Shown in pieces: positions 6,282-13,987 of a stretch of DNA of 20,219 nt. Under the pieces are notes generated by a model. It saw only the letters and a list, made by a program, of their open reading frames with translations, was not told the DNA's origin and searched no databases. A program made the translations under genes and the position numbers. Source of the stretch: Actinomycetes bacterium (GTDB lineage: Bacteria > Actinomycetota > Acidimicrobiia > Acidimicrobiales > RAAP-2); the NCBI GenBank assembly GCA_021826655.1, contig JAKAZC010000010.1:1-20219 (forward strand). The letters run 5' to 3'. Numbering within the stretch: position 1 is the stretch's first letter; each line of letters opens with the position of its first letter.

Positions 6282-8828
6282 TCAGCCGGAGACGACCCCG
6301 ACGGTGGACGAATTGAGGGCGCGGACCCGGCCCCGCGGCTCGGACCCGTTCCCGATTGCCGGCAGGGGTCGCAGCAGCACCTCCCTCGACCCCCCGGGTG
6401 GGAGGTGGAACCAGGAGTCGTCGGGCGTGTACCCCGGCACGTCGACTTGGACGAACTGGGCGAATCGTCGGGAGGAGACGCGAAGGGACCACATCCCGTC
6501 ATCGGCGGGTTCGATCTCGGCCTGTAGTCCCACATCCGGGTCGGTCTCCCTGGCAGGCCCGCCGGGGAGGTACGCCGCGCGCGACAGGACCTGCCCGTCC
6601 GCGTCCACCAGATCGGCCGTGACCAGCTCGTAGACCCGGGGACCGAAGCAGTAGGCGTACGTCAGGTCCCGGAACCCCTCGAAGAGCGCCTCGGCCCGGA
6701 CGGAGTACCCACCGCGGGCCGGGAGTTCGACCGGGCAGGATGCCGTCTCCACCCGGTGGACCGCGGTATGGAGTCCGATCTCGAGCCTACCGCCGATGTC
6801 CAGTTCGGTGTCGTTCACCAGATGGAGCGCGAGCCCGTTCACCCCTTCGTCGGTCGCCAGCACCGCGACCGGTGCGCACGCTCGGGCGAAGCCGTACCAT
6901 CCGGACTTCGGTCGACCGGACGAGTCGACGAGCCCCCACCCGGGACCCGACCGCAGGTCCCGCAGGGCGATGGCCAGCATGCCGGCACAGGGCGACCCGG
7001 CGCGCCGCCATTCGGACGCGGCGGCGTCCACCACCAGCGCCATCGCCGCCCGCCCGAGATCGAGAGCGCGCTGGTGGTCGGTGCGCCACAGGTTGTCCAT
7101 GTCCTTCTGGAAGAACGACGTCGTGTAGTGGTCGCGCACGTCCTCGAGGTCGAACCACGAGCCGGCGTCGCGGTGAACCCCCCGCTTCCAATCCGACTCG
7201 TGGTGGGCGGAGATGTCGCCTCCGAATTCCTCGTCCACGGTCGATCGCTCCGGGGGATAGGAGAATGCCAGGCCCTCGCTCACGAACCTCGGCGCGGCAC
7301 GCCGCAGATCGTCGAGCGGGAACAGGTGCACACCCACCCCGACGTAGTGCGACACACCGGTGTCGGTCTGGAACGGCAGATCGCCCCCGGTGGGCGACGA
7401 GGTCGCGAAGGCGAGGCCGGGGGCCTCCCGACCCACGACCTCGGGGAGAATCGATTCGATGAGGGGTGTCCCCCAGCGCTCTCGCGGCAGTCCGGATCCT
7501 GCGACCTGCTCCTCGATCTGCTCACCACCACACAGGACGGCCAGGCTTGGGTGGCGCACCGTCCGGTCGATGAACTCCGACACCTCGTCCACCATCGCCG
7601 CCACGAACCCCTCGTCTTCGGGCGGGTCCAGCTGGGCCAGCATGATGTCCTGCCACACGAGGACTCCGGTGCGATCGCAGACACTGAAGAACTCGTCGAC
7701 CTCGTAGACCGTCCCCCCGGGGATGCGGAGCATGTTCATCCCCGCCGACCTGGCGAGCTCAACGGCGGCCGCGAGCTCGCTCGGGTCCGCCTGGAGGCTG
7801 ACCGGATCGATGGGATACCACCCGGCGCCCCGACAGAACACCGCCACGCCGTTCACGACCAGTTGGAAGCCACCGTCCGAGCGGTCGACGTCGATCGTCC
7901 GGAATCCCACCTCGCCCAGGTCGAGGGTCGTCCCCCCGACGTCCACGCGGACCCCGTAGAGGGGCTGCGCGCCGTGCGTGTGCGGCCACCATCGCTCGAC
8001 CCCGGCGATGTCGACCGTGCCCGCGAACCGCCAGCCCTCTCCCTCGATACTGCCCGACAGGGCCGCCGAGCGGCCCGCCACCTCGAGGCGGGCATCGGGT
8101 GGGTGCGACCCGTCGAGGCGTGCCGGTACGGCGACGGTGAGGTCCACCGCGACGGTCCCCGTCGTGCGTCCGTCCCGTCCAGGAGCGCACGAAGACAGCA
8201 CCTTGCTCCTCACCAGGTGCACCGCGGCACGGCGCCGGAGGCGTATCGGCCGCCACGGACCGACCGGCACCGGGATCGACGCCCACCCGGCCTGTCGCCC
8301 GAGCAGTGAGGTCCGGATCCATCGCAGATTCTGACTGGTGACCCCCCGCACCTTCCACCGCGGCCGTGGCCGCCGCTGCTCGAGCACGGGCGACAACGCA
8401 GCGAACCGGACGCACAGTTCGTTCTCGTCCTCCAGACGGTCGACCGGGACGGCCCACGTTGCGAACATCGACTCGGACCGCACCAGATGGGTGCCGTTCA
8501 ACCAGACGTCCGCCAGAGTCGCGAGCCCGTCGACTTCGAGCAGCCACCCTTCCCGCTCGTCGGACCCGGTCGCAGACGGTCCCGGAACGATGCAACGGAA
8601 CCACCAGTCCTGCCCGTCCAGGCGCTCGGGTGGCGGCTCGGTCGCCCCCACCGAACGCAGGGCGTCGGCCACCGTCCCGGGAACTGAGGCCGCCATCCAC
8701 GCCAGCGCGGTGAGATCGAGATCGTCCGGGCCCGAGCGGGACCCGGGTACGGTCGCGGTGCACGACCAGGATGCGCCGGAAAGCAGGTCGGAGCCGTCGA
8801 CCGATCCGGCCGTGGACTCAGTCGTCAT
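6282..8828 (-). CDS. Glycoside hydrolase family 2, beta-mannosidase-like
   Basis: An 848-residue retaining glycosidase. The N-terminal jelly-roll sugar-binding domain is roughly residues 35-200 (DVWLNGTHL at 107-115, GPWRPIRLR at 190-198). A beta-sandwich domain extends to about 315, followed by a TIM barrel with NMLRIPGGTVYEVDEFF. E436 in LCGGEQ aligns with the acid/base Glu of GH2 beta-mannosidases, and E518 in RFVSEGLAFSYP aligns with the nucleophile, so it should be active. There is no signal peptide or membrane segment, so the enzyme is predicted to be cytoplasmic, which is unusual if the target were exported glycan. The ATG at 8828 overlaps the end of the DUF1839 gene by 11 bases. The specificity could be beta-mannoside, beta-glucosaminide or another equatorial sugar. 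Confidence 0.88.
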   Translation of the reverse strand: MTTESTAGSVDGSDLLSGASWSCTATVPGSRSGPDDLDLTALAWMAASVPGTVADALRSVGATEPPPERLDGQDWWFRCIVPGPSATGSDEREGWLLEVDGLATLADVWLNGTHLVRSESMFATWAVPVDRLEDENELCVRFAALSPVLEQRRPRPRWKVRGVTSQNLRWIRTSLLGRQAGWASIPVPVGPWRPIRLRRRAAVHLVRSKVLSSCAPGRDGRTTGTVAVDLTVAVPARLDGSHPPDARLEVAGRSAALSGSIEGEGWRFAGTVDIAGVERWWPHTHGAQPLYGVRVDVGGTTLDLGEVGFRTIDVDRSDGGFQLVVNGVAVFCRGAGWYPIDPVSLQADPSELAAAVELARSAGMNMLRIPGGTVYEVDEFFSVCDRTGVLVWQDIMLAQLDPPEDEGFVAAMVDEVSEFIDRTVRHPSLAVLCGGEQIEEQVAGSGLPRERWGTPLIESILPEVVGREAPGLAFATSSPTGGDLPFQTDTGVSHYVGVGVHLFPLDDLRRAAPRFVSEGLAFSYPPERSTVDEEFGGDISAHHESDWKRGVHRDAGSWFDLEDVRDHYTTSFFQKDMDNLWRTDHQRALDLGRAAMALVVDAAASEWRRAGSPCAGMLAIALRDLRSGPGWGLVDSSGRPKSGWYGFARACAPVAVLATDEGVNGLALHLVNDTELDIGGRLEIGLHTAVHRVETASCPVELPARGGYSVRAEALFEGFRDLTYAYCFGPRVYELVTADLVDADGQVLSRAAYLPGGPARETDPDVGLQAEIEPADDGMWSLRVSSRRFAQFVQVDVPGYTPDDSWFHLPPGGSREVLLRPLPAIGNGSEPRGRVRALNSSTVGVVSG

Positions 8829-9792
8829 AGTGCCGACCCAGCACGACCATCGCGTCGGCCCACCTGTCGGCCATGCCGTCGAGCACATCGCCCAGATCGA
8901 CCGAACGACCCCGGACCACCCGCGCCAAGGAGAACTGAAGTGCCTTCGCGCCATTGGCGACGTCCCGGAAGGCGTCCGCCGCGGCCTCGGTGCCGGTTTC
9001 GTGGTGGGCGTTCAGCCAGTCCACGAACGTCGCCGCCAACTCGGTGCTCGCCCCGCACTGCCTGCACAGCCCGAATGCGTAGAGGTGGAAGACCTCGAGG
9101 TCCTGCTCGGCCAGCCAGGGCAGGTCGTCGACAATCCGGTTGGCCATCCGGGTGACGGGATTATCGGGCGGACGACGTGCCAAGTGATCCCGGGTCGCGG
9201 TCACCACCCGGGACACCATTTCGGGATCATCCCGACGAACACGGTCCAGGCGGATCGACTCGACGTAGGGGGGCAGCGCCGCCGGGTCGAAGTGGGCACC
9301 GAGACGGAACAGGCCGTCGAAGTCATCGCCGTCGAGTTCGAAGTAGCCGGCGTTATGGAAGTACCCGAGCGATCGAGCGGTGCGGTCGAGTGCCGCCGGC
9401 ACGATCGTCGTCTTGACGTGCTCGGACCGGTAGGACACCCCCCGGGTGTCGGGCAGGAACCAGGCGTCCCCTTCGACCGTGCACAGCCGGTCGAGCGCCA
9501 ACTGCTCCTCGACCTGGTCGACGAGCGGCCGCCAGATGTTCAACTCCGTCACTTCGAGCCCGAACAGCATGCGCAGGTCCTCGGGCGGGTACTTGAAGAA
9601 CGTCCACTGATCCCCCTCGAAGTCGCAGCTGAGGGTGAACGCGGCACCGGCTACCGGATCGAGCCCGAGGGCGTGCAGCACCTCGATCCACACGTCGACA
9701 TAGCAGTTCGTCTCGGTCCACGTCCGCTCGGAGGCGTGCAGCGGGTGGGGGACGAATCCGGCCGCGGACAGGATGGGGGGGCCGACACTCAT
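8818..9792 (-). CDS. DUF1839 family protein
   Basis: A 324-residue protein of unknown function that I recognise as DUF1839 from conserved runs: ERTWTETNCYVDVWIEVLHALG near the N-terminus (residues about 20-41), CDFEGDQWTFFKYPPEDL, AWFLPDTRGVSYRSEHVKTTI and GYFHNAGYFEL. The density of Trp, Cys, His and Asp in these runs suggests an enzyme active site, but no catalytic mechanism is established to my knowledge. To my recollection the family tends to occur beside amino acid:carrier-protein ligases, and here it starts 28 bases after that gene and overlaps the GH2 gene. A role as transferase or processing enzyme for the aminoacyl thioester is an inference. The ATG at 9792 has no clear ribosome binding site, so translation may depend on coupling. 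Confidence 0.85.
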   Translation of the reverse strand: MSVGPPILSAAGFVPHPLHASERTWTETNCYVDVWIEVLHALGLDPVAGAAFTLSCDFEGDQWTFFKYPPEDLRMLFGLEVTELNIWRPLVDQVEEQLALDRLCTVEGDAWFLPDTRGVSYRSEHVKTTIVPAALDRTARSLGYFHNAGYFELDGDDFDGLFRLGAHFDPAALPPYVESIRLDRVRRDDPEMVSRVVTATRDHLARRPPDNPVTRMANRIVDDLPWLAEQDLEVFHLYAFGLCRQCGASTELAATFVDWLNAHHETGTEAAADAFRDVANGAKALQFSLARVVRGRSVDLGDVLDGMADRWADAMVVLGRHYDD

Positions 9793-9820
9793 CGTCGAGT
9801 GCGGTCGGGGTCGGGCGTCC

Positions 9821-10765
9821 CTAGGGCCACAGGACGAGCCGGACCCCGGTGGGCCAGGCGGTCGGGTCGACGCCGTGACGGTCGAGAAGGGCCAGGGTGA
9901 TCCGGTCCACACCGAAGCCGAAACACGCGGTGTGGGCGAGTCCGCCGTCGGCGGTGTCGATACCGAACGGCCGGGAGAAGTGATCGAGATGGCAATTGGA
10001 CGAGGAGATGGCCGTCGGGCGCCCCGAGGCGAACACCGGCGTCACGATCTCGTACTTGAGCTCTTCGATGCGCTGGTTGGAGGCGAGCATCCGGCCGGGC
10101 CTACCGAAGAACGGGTCGTTGGCCACCACCGGCTCGACCTCCAGACCGAGGCTTCCCAGGACGTCGAGACCGCGCCCGATCCACTCGTCGCGGTGGGAGC
10201 GTGCTCCATCAGGTGTCCCGAGGTAGACATAGTCGTGTTGACGGAATGCCTGCATGCGGAACGGGTCGGTGCTCGGTTCGTGCCGGAAGCAGTACCCGTA
10301 GACCTCGACGCGCCGGCCGCCGACGGGCATCCGGCCCGACTGCGTCGGATAGAGCGGGTGACACACGGCCGGGCAGAGCACGATGTCCGTGGTCTCGAGC
10401 AGCGCACCCCGATCCTCGCCCGACTCGGCCCGATGGACCAACTCGGCATGCATCCGCTCGTCACCCCGGAACGTGTGGACCGAGCCCATCTGGTCGGGGA
10501 ACGACTCGAGGTAGCCGTTCTTCTGGAACGTCGACCACGGCATGACCGGCGGGAACCGTACGCTGAATGCGTCCTGGTCGGCGCCGACCCGCAGGACGAG
10601 TCGGTCGATGGCCTCGGCGATCGCCTCGTACGTGGCCGAGCGCCCGTAGATTCCGTCGACATCGGTGGCGAGCAGGAGGCCGTCGGTGAGCAGCGCAGCG
10701 CGGAAGGCCGCCCATGGCGACCCGGCGTCGCCGGCTCCGGGATCGAGATCGGGGTCCGTCGCCAT
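9821..10765 (-). CDS. Amino acid:[carrier protein] ligase (class II aaRS homologue)
   Basis: A 314-residue enzyme related to the catalytic core of atypical seryl-tRNA synthetases but without the tRNA-binding coiled coil. Characterised relatives activate a small amino acid (Gly or Ala) with ATP and load it onto the phosphopantetheine thiol of a carrier protein instead of tRNA. Class II motif 2 is YCFRHEP (R161, E163) and motif 3 is GFGVDR (R288). Likely zinc ligands are C131 in LCPAVCHPLYP and C281 in TACFGFG. The third ligand, Glu in relatives, aligns by eye with D178 in FRQHDYVYLG. The ATG at 10765 lies five bases after the upstream stop; a GTG at 10774 overlapping that stop is an alternative. 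The carrier-protein and phosphopantetheinyl transferase genes upstream complete the loading system. Confidence 0.9.
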   Translation of the reverse strand: MATDPDLDPGAGDAGSPWAAFRAALLTDGLLLATDVDGIYGRSATYEAIAEAIDRLVLRVGADQDAFSVRFPPVMPWSTFQKNGYLESFPDQMGSVHTFRGDERMHAELVHRAESGEDRGALLETTDIVLCPAVCHPLYPTQSGRMPVGGRRVEVYGYCFRHEPSTDPFRMQAFRQHDYVYLGTPDGARSHRDEWIGRGLDVLGSLGLEVEPVVANDPFFGRPGRMLASNQRIEELKYEIVTPVFASGRPTAISSSNCHLDHFSRPFGIDTADGGLAHTACFGFGVDRITLALLDRHGVDPTAWPTGVRLVLWP

Positions 10766-10770
10766 ACCCG

Positions 10771-11955
10771 TCACTCGCCCCGATGGACCAGGAGCATCTG
10801 GGCGTTGTTGGCCGTGATCCGGTCGTTGTTGACCATCAGGGCCGCTCCCATGGCATCGCGCAGGTGGCGACCGAGGCTGTACGGCGAGTCGAGTCGGTAT
10901 GACGCCAGACCGCAGACGAGCATGCACTCGCGGACGATGTCGACCACCAGGGTGGACGCCGATACCTTGAGTGCGTTCATACCGATGCCGAATCCGATGG
11001 ACGAGAGACGCTCGACGTCGGTGTCGGCCTCCTCGAATCGGGCGAGCGACGCGCGCACCATATCGATGAATTGCTGGTGCAGGACGACCGTCTCGGCCAT
11101 GCGCACCGAGGAGGCCGGTGTGGTGCCCGGCTTGCGACGGGCCTCGGCCTGGACGAACCTGCGGGCCAGGTCGACGGCGTCGCTCGCGATCCCGAGCCAC
11201 ACCGAGCTCCACAGGAGATGAGCGACGGGAAGCATGGTCCGGGTCGAGACGTCCCCGTACGGTTCGGTGAGCACGAGTTCGCTGTCCCCGGTCGCCCGAA
11301 GGACGAAACCGGTGCTGCACGTGCCGCGGAAGCCGAGGGCGTTCCACTCGCCGACTTGCTCGAGTTCCAGACCGGGAGGTCGGCACAGGACGATCACCTG
11401 GTCCGACTCGGGACTGTCGGCGCTACGGCGAGCCGTGACCAGGACCGCGTCAGCGGAGTCCGCGTACGAGATCACCGGGGCCTGCTTCTCCAGCTGAAAT
11501 CGTCCGTCGGCCACCTCGAGGGCGCAAATGCTCGACCGCACGTCACCGCCGGTCCCGACCTCGGTGGTGGCCGAGGCCAGCAGGTACTGCCGCTCGCTCA
11601 ACTCGCCGAGGTAGTCGCGCAGTGCGGAAGTGGCGCCATGGCGAACGAGGCAGGCCACCTGGATGTGGTGCATGGCGACGACCATGGCACTAGACGCGCA
11701 GCGCCGACCCAGTGCAACAAGGCCCTCGGAGACCTCGCTGAAGGTCGCCCCGCCCCCACCGGATGCTTCCGGCACAAGGGCGGCGAGGAGTCCCTCCGCG
11801 CGGAGCGCTCCGATGGCCTCGGACGGGAAGCGTCCCCGCTCGTCCACATCGGCGGCAGCAGGCCCTGCTACCTCGTCAGCGATCGCTGTCATGCGCGCCA
11901 CGACCGCCCCGGACCGCGTCATCGGGGTGGACGTCGCCGCTCCGGTCGCGTTCAC
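10771..11955 (-). CDS. Acyl-CoA/acyl-carrier dehydrogenase-like flavoprotein
   Basis: A 394-residue protein with the ACAD fold: N-terminal helices, a beta domain (LASATTEVGTGGDVRSS at 126-142, close to the FAD-contacting strand) and a C-terminal helical bundle with the RDAMG signature at 366-370. ACADs oxidise acyl thioesters with FAD, and some act on aminoacyl or prolyl carrier proteins. Next to an aminoacyl-carrier ligase, a loaded carrier protein is the natural substrate, though this is inferred. The usual catalytic Glu (IYEGT region) is replaced by N376-N377 in MVNNDR. The alternative position seen in isovaleryl-CoA dehydrogenase (L-E-R) reads HLLWSS here. It starts at GTG 11955, seven bases after the carrier-protein stop; ATG 11922 is an alternative. 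It may be a non-dehydrogenase relative. Confidence 0.85.
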   Translation of the reverse strand: MNATGAATSTPMTRSGAVVARMTAIADEVAGPAAADVDERGRFPSEAIGALRAEGLLAALVPEASGGGGATFSEVSEGLVALGRRCASSAMVVAMHHIQVACLVRHGATSALRDYLGELSERQYLLASATTEVGTGGDVRSSICALEVADGRFQLEKQAPVISYADSADAVLVTARRSADSPESDQVIVLCRPPGLELEQVGEWNALGFRGTCSTGFVLRATGDSELVLTEPYGDVSTRTMLPVAHLLWSSVWLGIASDAVDLARRFVQAEARRKPGTTPASSVRMAETVVLHQQFIDMVRASLARFEEADTDVERLSSIGFGIGMNALKVSASTLVVDIVRECMLVCGLASYRLDSPYSLGRHLRDAMGAALMVNNDRITANNAQMLLVHRGE

Positions 11956-11962
11956 GCTCCGA

Positions 11963-12220
11963 TCACGCTTCCGTCATGTCGGTGACGGCGACCCGAATGG
12001 CGCCGATCGACTCGAACGTGGACTTCTTCAGCATCTTCTCCGAGAACTCGAAGTCGAACGCATCCTCGAGGGCCAGCATCACGTTGACACTGGCGTGTGA
12101 GGTCATCCCGGCGCCAAACAGATCGGTGTCGTCCGTGAGCGTCTCGACCGACACCGCCAGGCGGGCATGGTCGGTCAGCACCTGCCGGATCGTCCCGTCT
12201 ACCGTTGCATCAACCGTCAT
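11963..12220 (-). CDS. Acyl/peptidyl carrier protein dedicated to the amino acid ligase
   Basis: An 85-residue four-helix carrier protein. The phosphopantetheine attachment site is S41 in DLFGAGMTSHASVNVMLALED. The residue before it is Thr instead of the Asp of the usual DSL motif, a form I associate with carriers served by amino acid:carrier-protein ligases. Helix III follows as EFSEKMLKKSTFESIGAI. The ATG at 12220 has the strongest ribosome binding site in the cluster (GGAGGAGAGCC) and overlaps the upstream phosphopantetheinyl transferase stop as ATGA. This suggests high carrier output and coupled expression. It should be converted to the holo form by that neighbour and then aminoacylated by the ligase downstream. 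Confidence 0.93.
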   Translation of the reverse strand: MTVDATVDGTIRQVLTDHARLAVSVETLTDDTDLFGAGMTSHASVNVMLALEDAFDFEFSEKMLKKSTFESIGAIRVAVTDMTEA

Positions 12221-12654
12221 GGCTCTCCTCCGACTCGTGGGGTACACCAACCGACGACCACCGCAGCTGCGAGGCTCGCCTCGTGGGACAGGCTCACCGC
12301 CAGTCCGTCGATCCCAGCTTCTGCAGCGAGATCCGCAGCCGATCCGGACAAGTGGATCTCACACCATCCTCCGGTCATCCGACGGAGTTCGATACTACGC
12401 CACGCCGGGCGCGCACCGACAGGTCTGAGGACCTTCAGCGCCGCCTCCTTGGCCGCGAACCGTGCAGCCAGGGAGTCCATCGCGTAGGTTCCGGACATAC
12501 CGGACCGCGCCGGGCGTCGGCAACATTCGATCTCGTGATCCGTGTAGACACGCGCCACGTAGCGGTCGCCGAAGCGCTGTACGGAGGCGGCCACCTCGGC
12601 TACGTCGACGAGGTCGAGTCCCACCCGCATCTCGGTTCGCTCCGCCGTGGTCAT
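12217..12654 (-). CDS. Holo-ACP synthase-type 4'-phosphopantetheinyl transferase
   Basis: A 145-residue AcpS-class enzyme that moves phosphopantetheine from CoA to a carrier-protein serine. The family signatures are VGLDLVDV at 11-18 (metal-binding D14) and ARFAAKEAALKVL at 64-76 (E70, K74), followed by the C-terminal SLSHE. The length is normal for AcpS (about 120-150). The ATG at 12654 overlaps the upstream glycosyltransferase stop by four bases; an internal ATG at 12630 is possible. It sits directly upstream of the carrier-protein gene, so it is most likely the dedicated activator of that carrier rather than the cell's fatty-acid AcpS. That assignment is an inference from context. Confidence 0.9.
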   Translation of the reverse strand: MTTAERTEMRVGLDLVDVAEVAASVQRFGDRYVARVYTDHEIECCRRPARSGMSGTYAMDSLAARFAAKEAALKVLRPVGARPAWRSIELRRMTGGWCEIHLSGSAADLAAEAGIDGLAVSLSHEASLAAAVVVGWCTPRVGGEP

Positions 12655-13868
12655 GCGGTGCGCACGCCTCGGCGCCCGGCGATACGAGAGCTGGCGAGGG
12701 AGGCGTACAGGTCGCGGTAGCGCTCGGCCACGACCGGCCACGCGAACTCCTCCACCCGAGATCGCCCGGCGGTGGCGACCGAGTGGCGCAACGTGTCGTC
12801 GTTCAGGACCCGACCGAGGACCCGGGCCACCTCCGCCGTGTCGAACGGGTCGACCAGGAGCCCGTCCACGCCGTCGCGGATGAACTCGGGGGGTCCACCG
12901 CGTCGGGTCGCCACCACCGCGGTGCCGGCCCGCCAGCCCTCCAGGACAACGATCCCGAACGGCTCGAGGCGGCTCGGCATCACGAAGACCTCGGCACGCG
13001 ACATGGCCTCGGCGACCTGCTCGCGAGAGAGCCGCCCCACGAAGTGGACCCGGTCGCCGATCCCCGACTGCTCGGCTTGTGCTTCGAGGCCCTCGCTCGC
13101 GGCGCCGCTCCCACCGATCACCAGGTCCGCCGTGCGCTCTGTCGGCTCCATGGCGGCGTAGCCGGACAGGAGGAGATCGAACCCCTTTTTGCTGACCACC
13201 CGCCCGAGCGCCAGTACGAACGGGGTGCCGTCCAACCGGTCGATCAGGCGATCGAGGGCTTCGGATCCCACCGGTCCGCCGACCGGGACGGCGTCGTCGA
13301 GCGCCACGCCGTTGGGGATGACGAGACCTCGTCCCGGGGGGAGGCCGAAGCGGTGTACGGCGTCATCCAGGGTGAACCGGGAGCACGCGGTCACCGCCGC
13401 GGCCGTCCGCAGGCCGGCCCGGAGCGCCACCCGCATCGATTGGGAGACCTCGAAGAGGTCGGCGTCGTCCATCATGGTCTCCCCCTGGAGTGTGACCACG
13501 AGTGGCACGCCCGCCGTCCAGGACAACGCGGTGGCGTAGGCGCCGTTCGGCCCGAAGCACTGCACGTGCAACACATCCGGACGGAACGACGCCACCGCCC
13601 GGTGGAGCGCGCGCATCGTGCGCGGACCATTGACCGCCGCGTAGGCGGCCACCGACCAGTTGGTCGCCGGTAACGGCAGCGGAAACCGGCGCACGACCAG
13701 GCCGTCCTGGATCTCCACCGTCTCGGTAGCGTGGTCGTCCGGGTGGCCCGTCCACACCTCCACCTCGTCGCCGGCGGCGACCAGCGCCAGGGCCAGGTGC
13801 CGGGTGAGCTCCTCGACCCCGCCGACCGAAGGGGGATAGGCGCTCGGCAGGAGCGCGACCCGGGTCAT
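12651..13868 (-). CDS. Glycosyltransferase family 4
   Basis: A 405-residue GT-B glycosyltransferase. The N-terminal acceptor domain starts VALLPSAYPPSVGGVEEL with the GGVE turn. The donor domain carries LALGRVVSKKGFD (R223, K227) and the EX7E motif E302-PFGIVVL-E310, then RGGPPEFI and DGVDGLLVDPFD. It is probably cytoplasmic or peripheral to the membrane. GGAG lies upstream of the ATG at 13868. The gene is the first of a tightly overlapping run through AcpS, carrier protein, ACAD, ligase, DUF1839 and GH2, so its product may glycosylate the compound made by that system. The donor sugar is unknown. Confidence 0.92.
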   Translation of the reverse strand: MTRVALLPSAYPPSVGGVEELTRHLALALVAAGDEVEVWTGHPDDHATETVEIQDGLVVRRFPLPLPATNWSVAAYAAVNGPRTMRALHRAVASFRPDVLHVQCFGPNGAYATALSWTAGVPLVVTLQGETMMDDADLFEVSQSMRVALRAGLRTAAAVTACSRFTLDDAVHRFGLPPGRGLVIPNGVALDDAVPVGGPVGSEALDRLIDRLDGTPFVLALGRVVSKKGFDLLLSGYAAMEPTERTADLVIGGSGAASEGLEAQAEQSGIGDRVHFVGRLSREQVAEAMSRAEVFVMPSRLEPFGIVVLEGWRAGTAVVATRRGGPPEFIRDGVDGLLVDPFDTAEVARVLGRVLNDDTLRHSVATAGRSRVEEFAWPVVAERYRDLYASLASSRIAGRRGVRTA

Positions 13869-13987
13869 CCTCGGCTCCCGGTGTCGGTGCGGGTCGGCCC
13901 TGTCCGTCGGGCAGGAGCAGGAGCCACCACGGGTCCTGCCGGAACGCGGTCTCGGCTCGGGGTGAGCGTGGCGGGGGTCGTCGTCAT
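13865..13987 (-). CDS. Possible 40-codon small ORF overlapping the glycosyltransferase start
   Basis: An ATG at 13987 opens a 40-codon frame starting MTTTPATLTP, rich in Pro, Ala, Arg and Thr. It ends with a TGA that overlaps the ATG of the glycosyltransferase as ATGA. No ribosome binding site precedes it, and the composition is what GC-rich non-coding DNA would give. It could be a coupling leader or chance. It starts like the mini-ORF before the ligase/polymerase gene at 18012-18038. Confidence 0.2.
   Translation of the reverse strand: MTTTPATLTPSRDRVPAGPVVAPAPARRTGPTRTDTGSRG

Noticed and set aside
6756..8309. Plus-strand open frame of 517 codons opposite the GH2 gene
   Set aside because: The minus strand here encodes a clear GH2 protein with catalytic residues. 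The antisense translation is Arg/His/Asp-rich with no motif, as expected from third-position G/C bias.
8338..11221. Two long plus-strand open frames (8338-9900 and 9773-11221)
   Set aside because: Antisense to DUF1839, the ligase and ACAD, all of which have recognised family motifs. No domain or ribosome binding site supports the plus-strand frames.
12462..13673. Plus-strand open frame of 403 codons
   Set aside because: Antisense to the GT4 gene with its EX7E motif; composition typical of a shadow frame.
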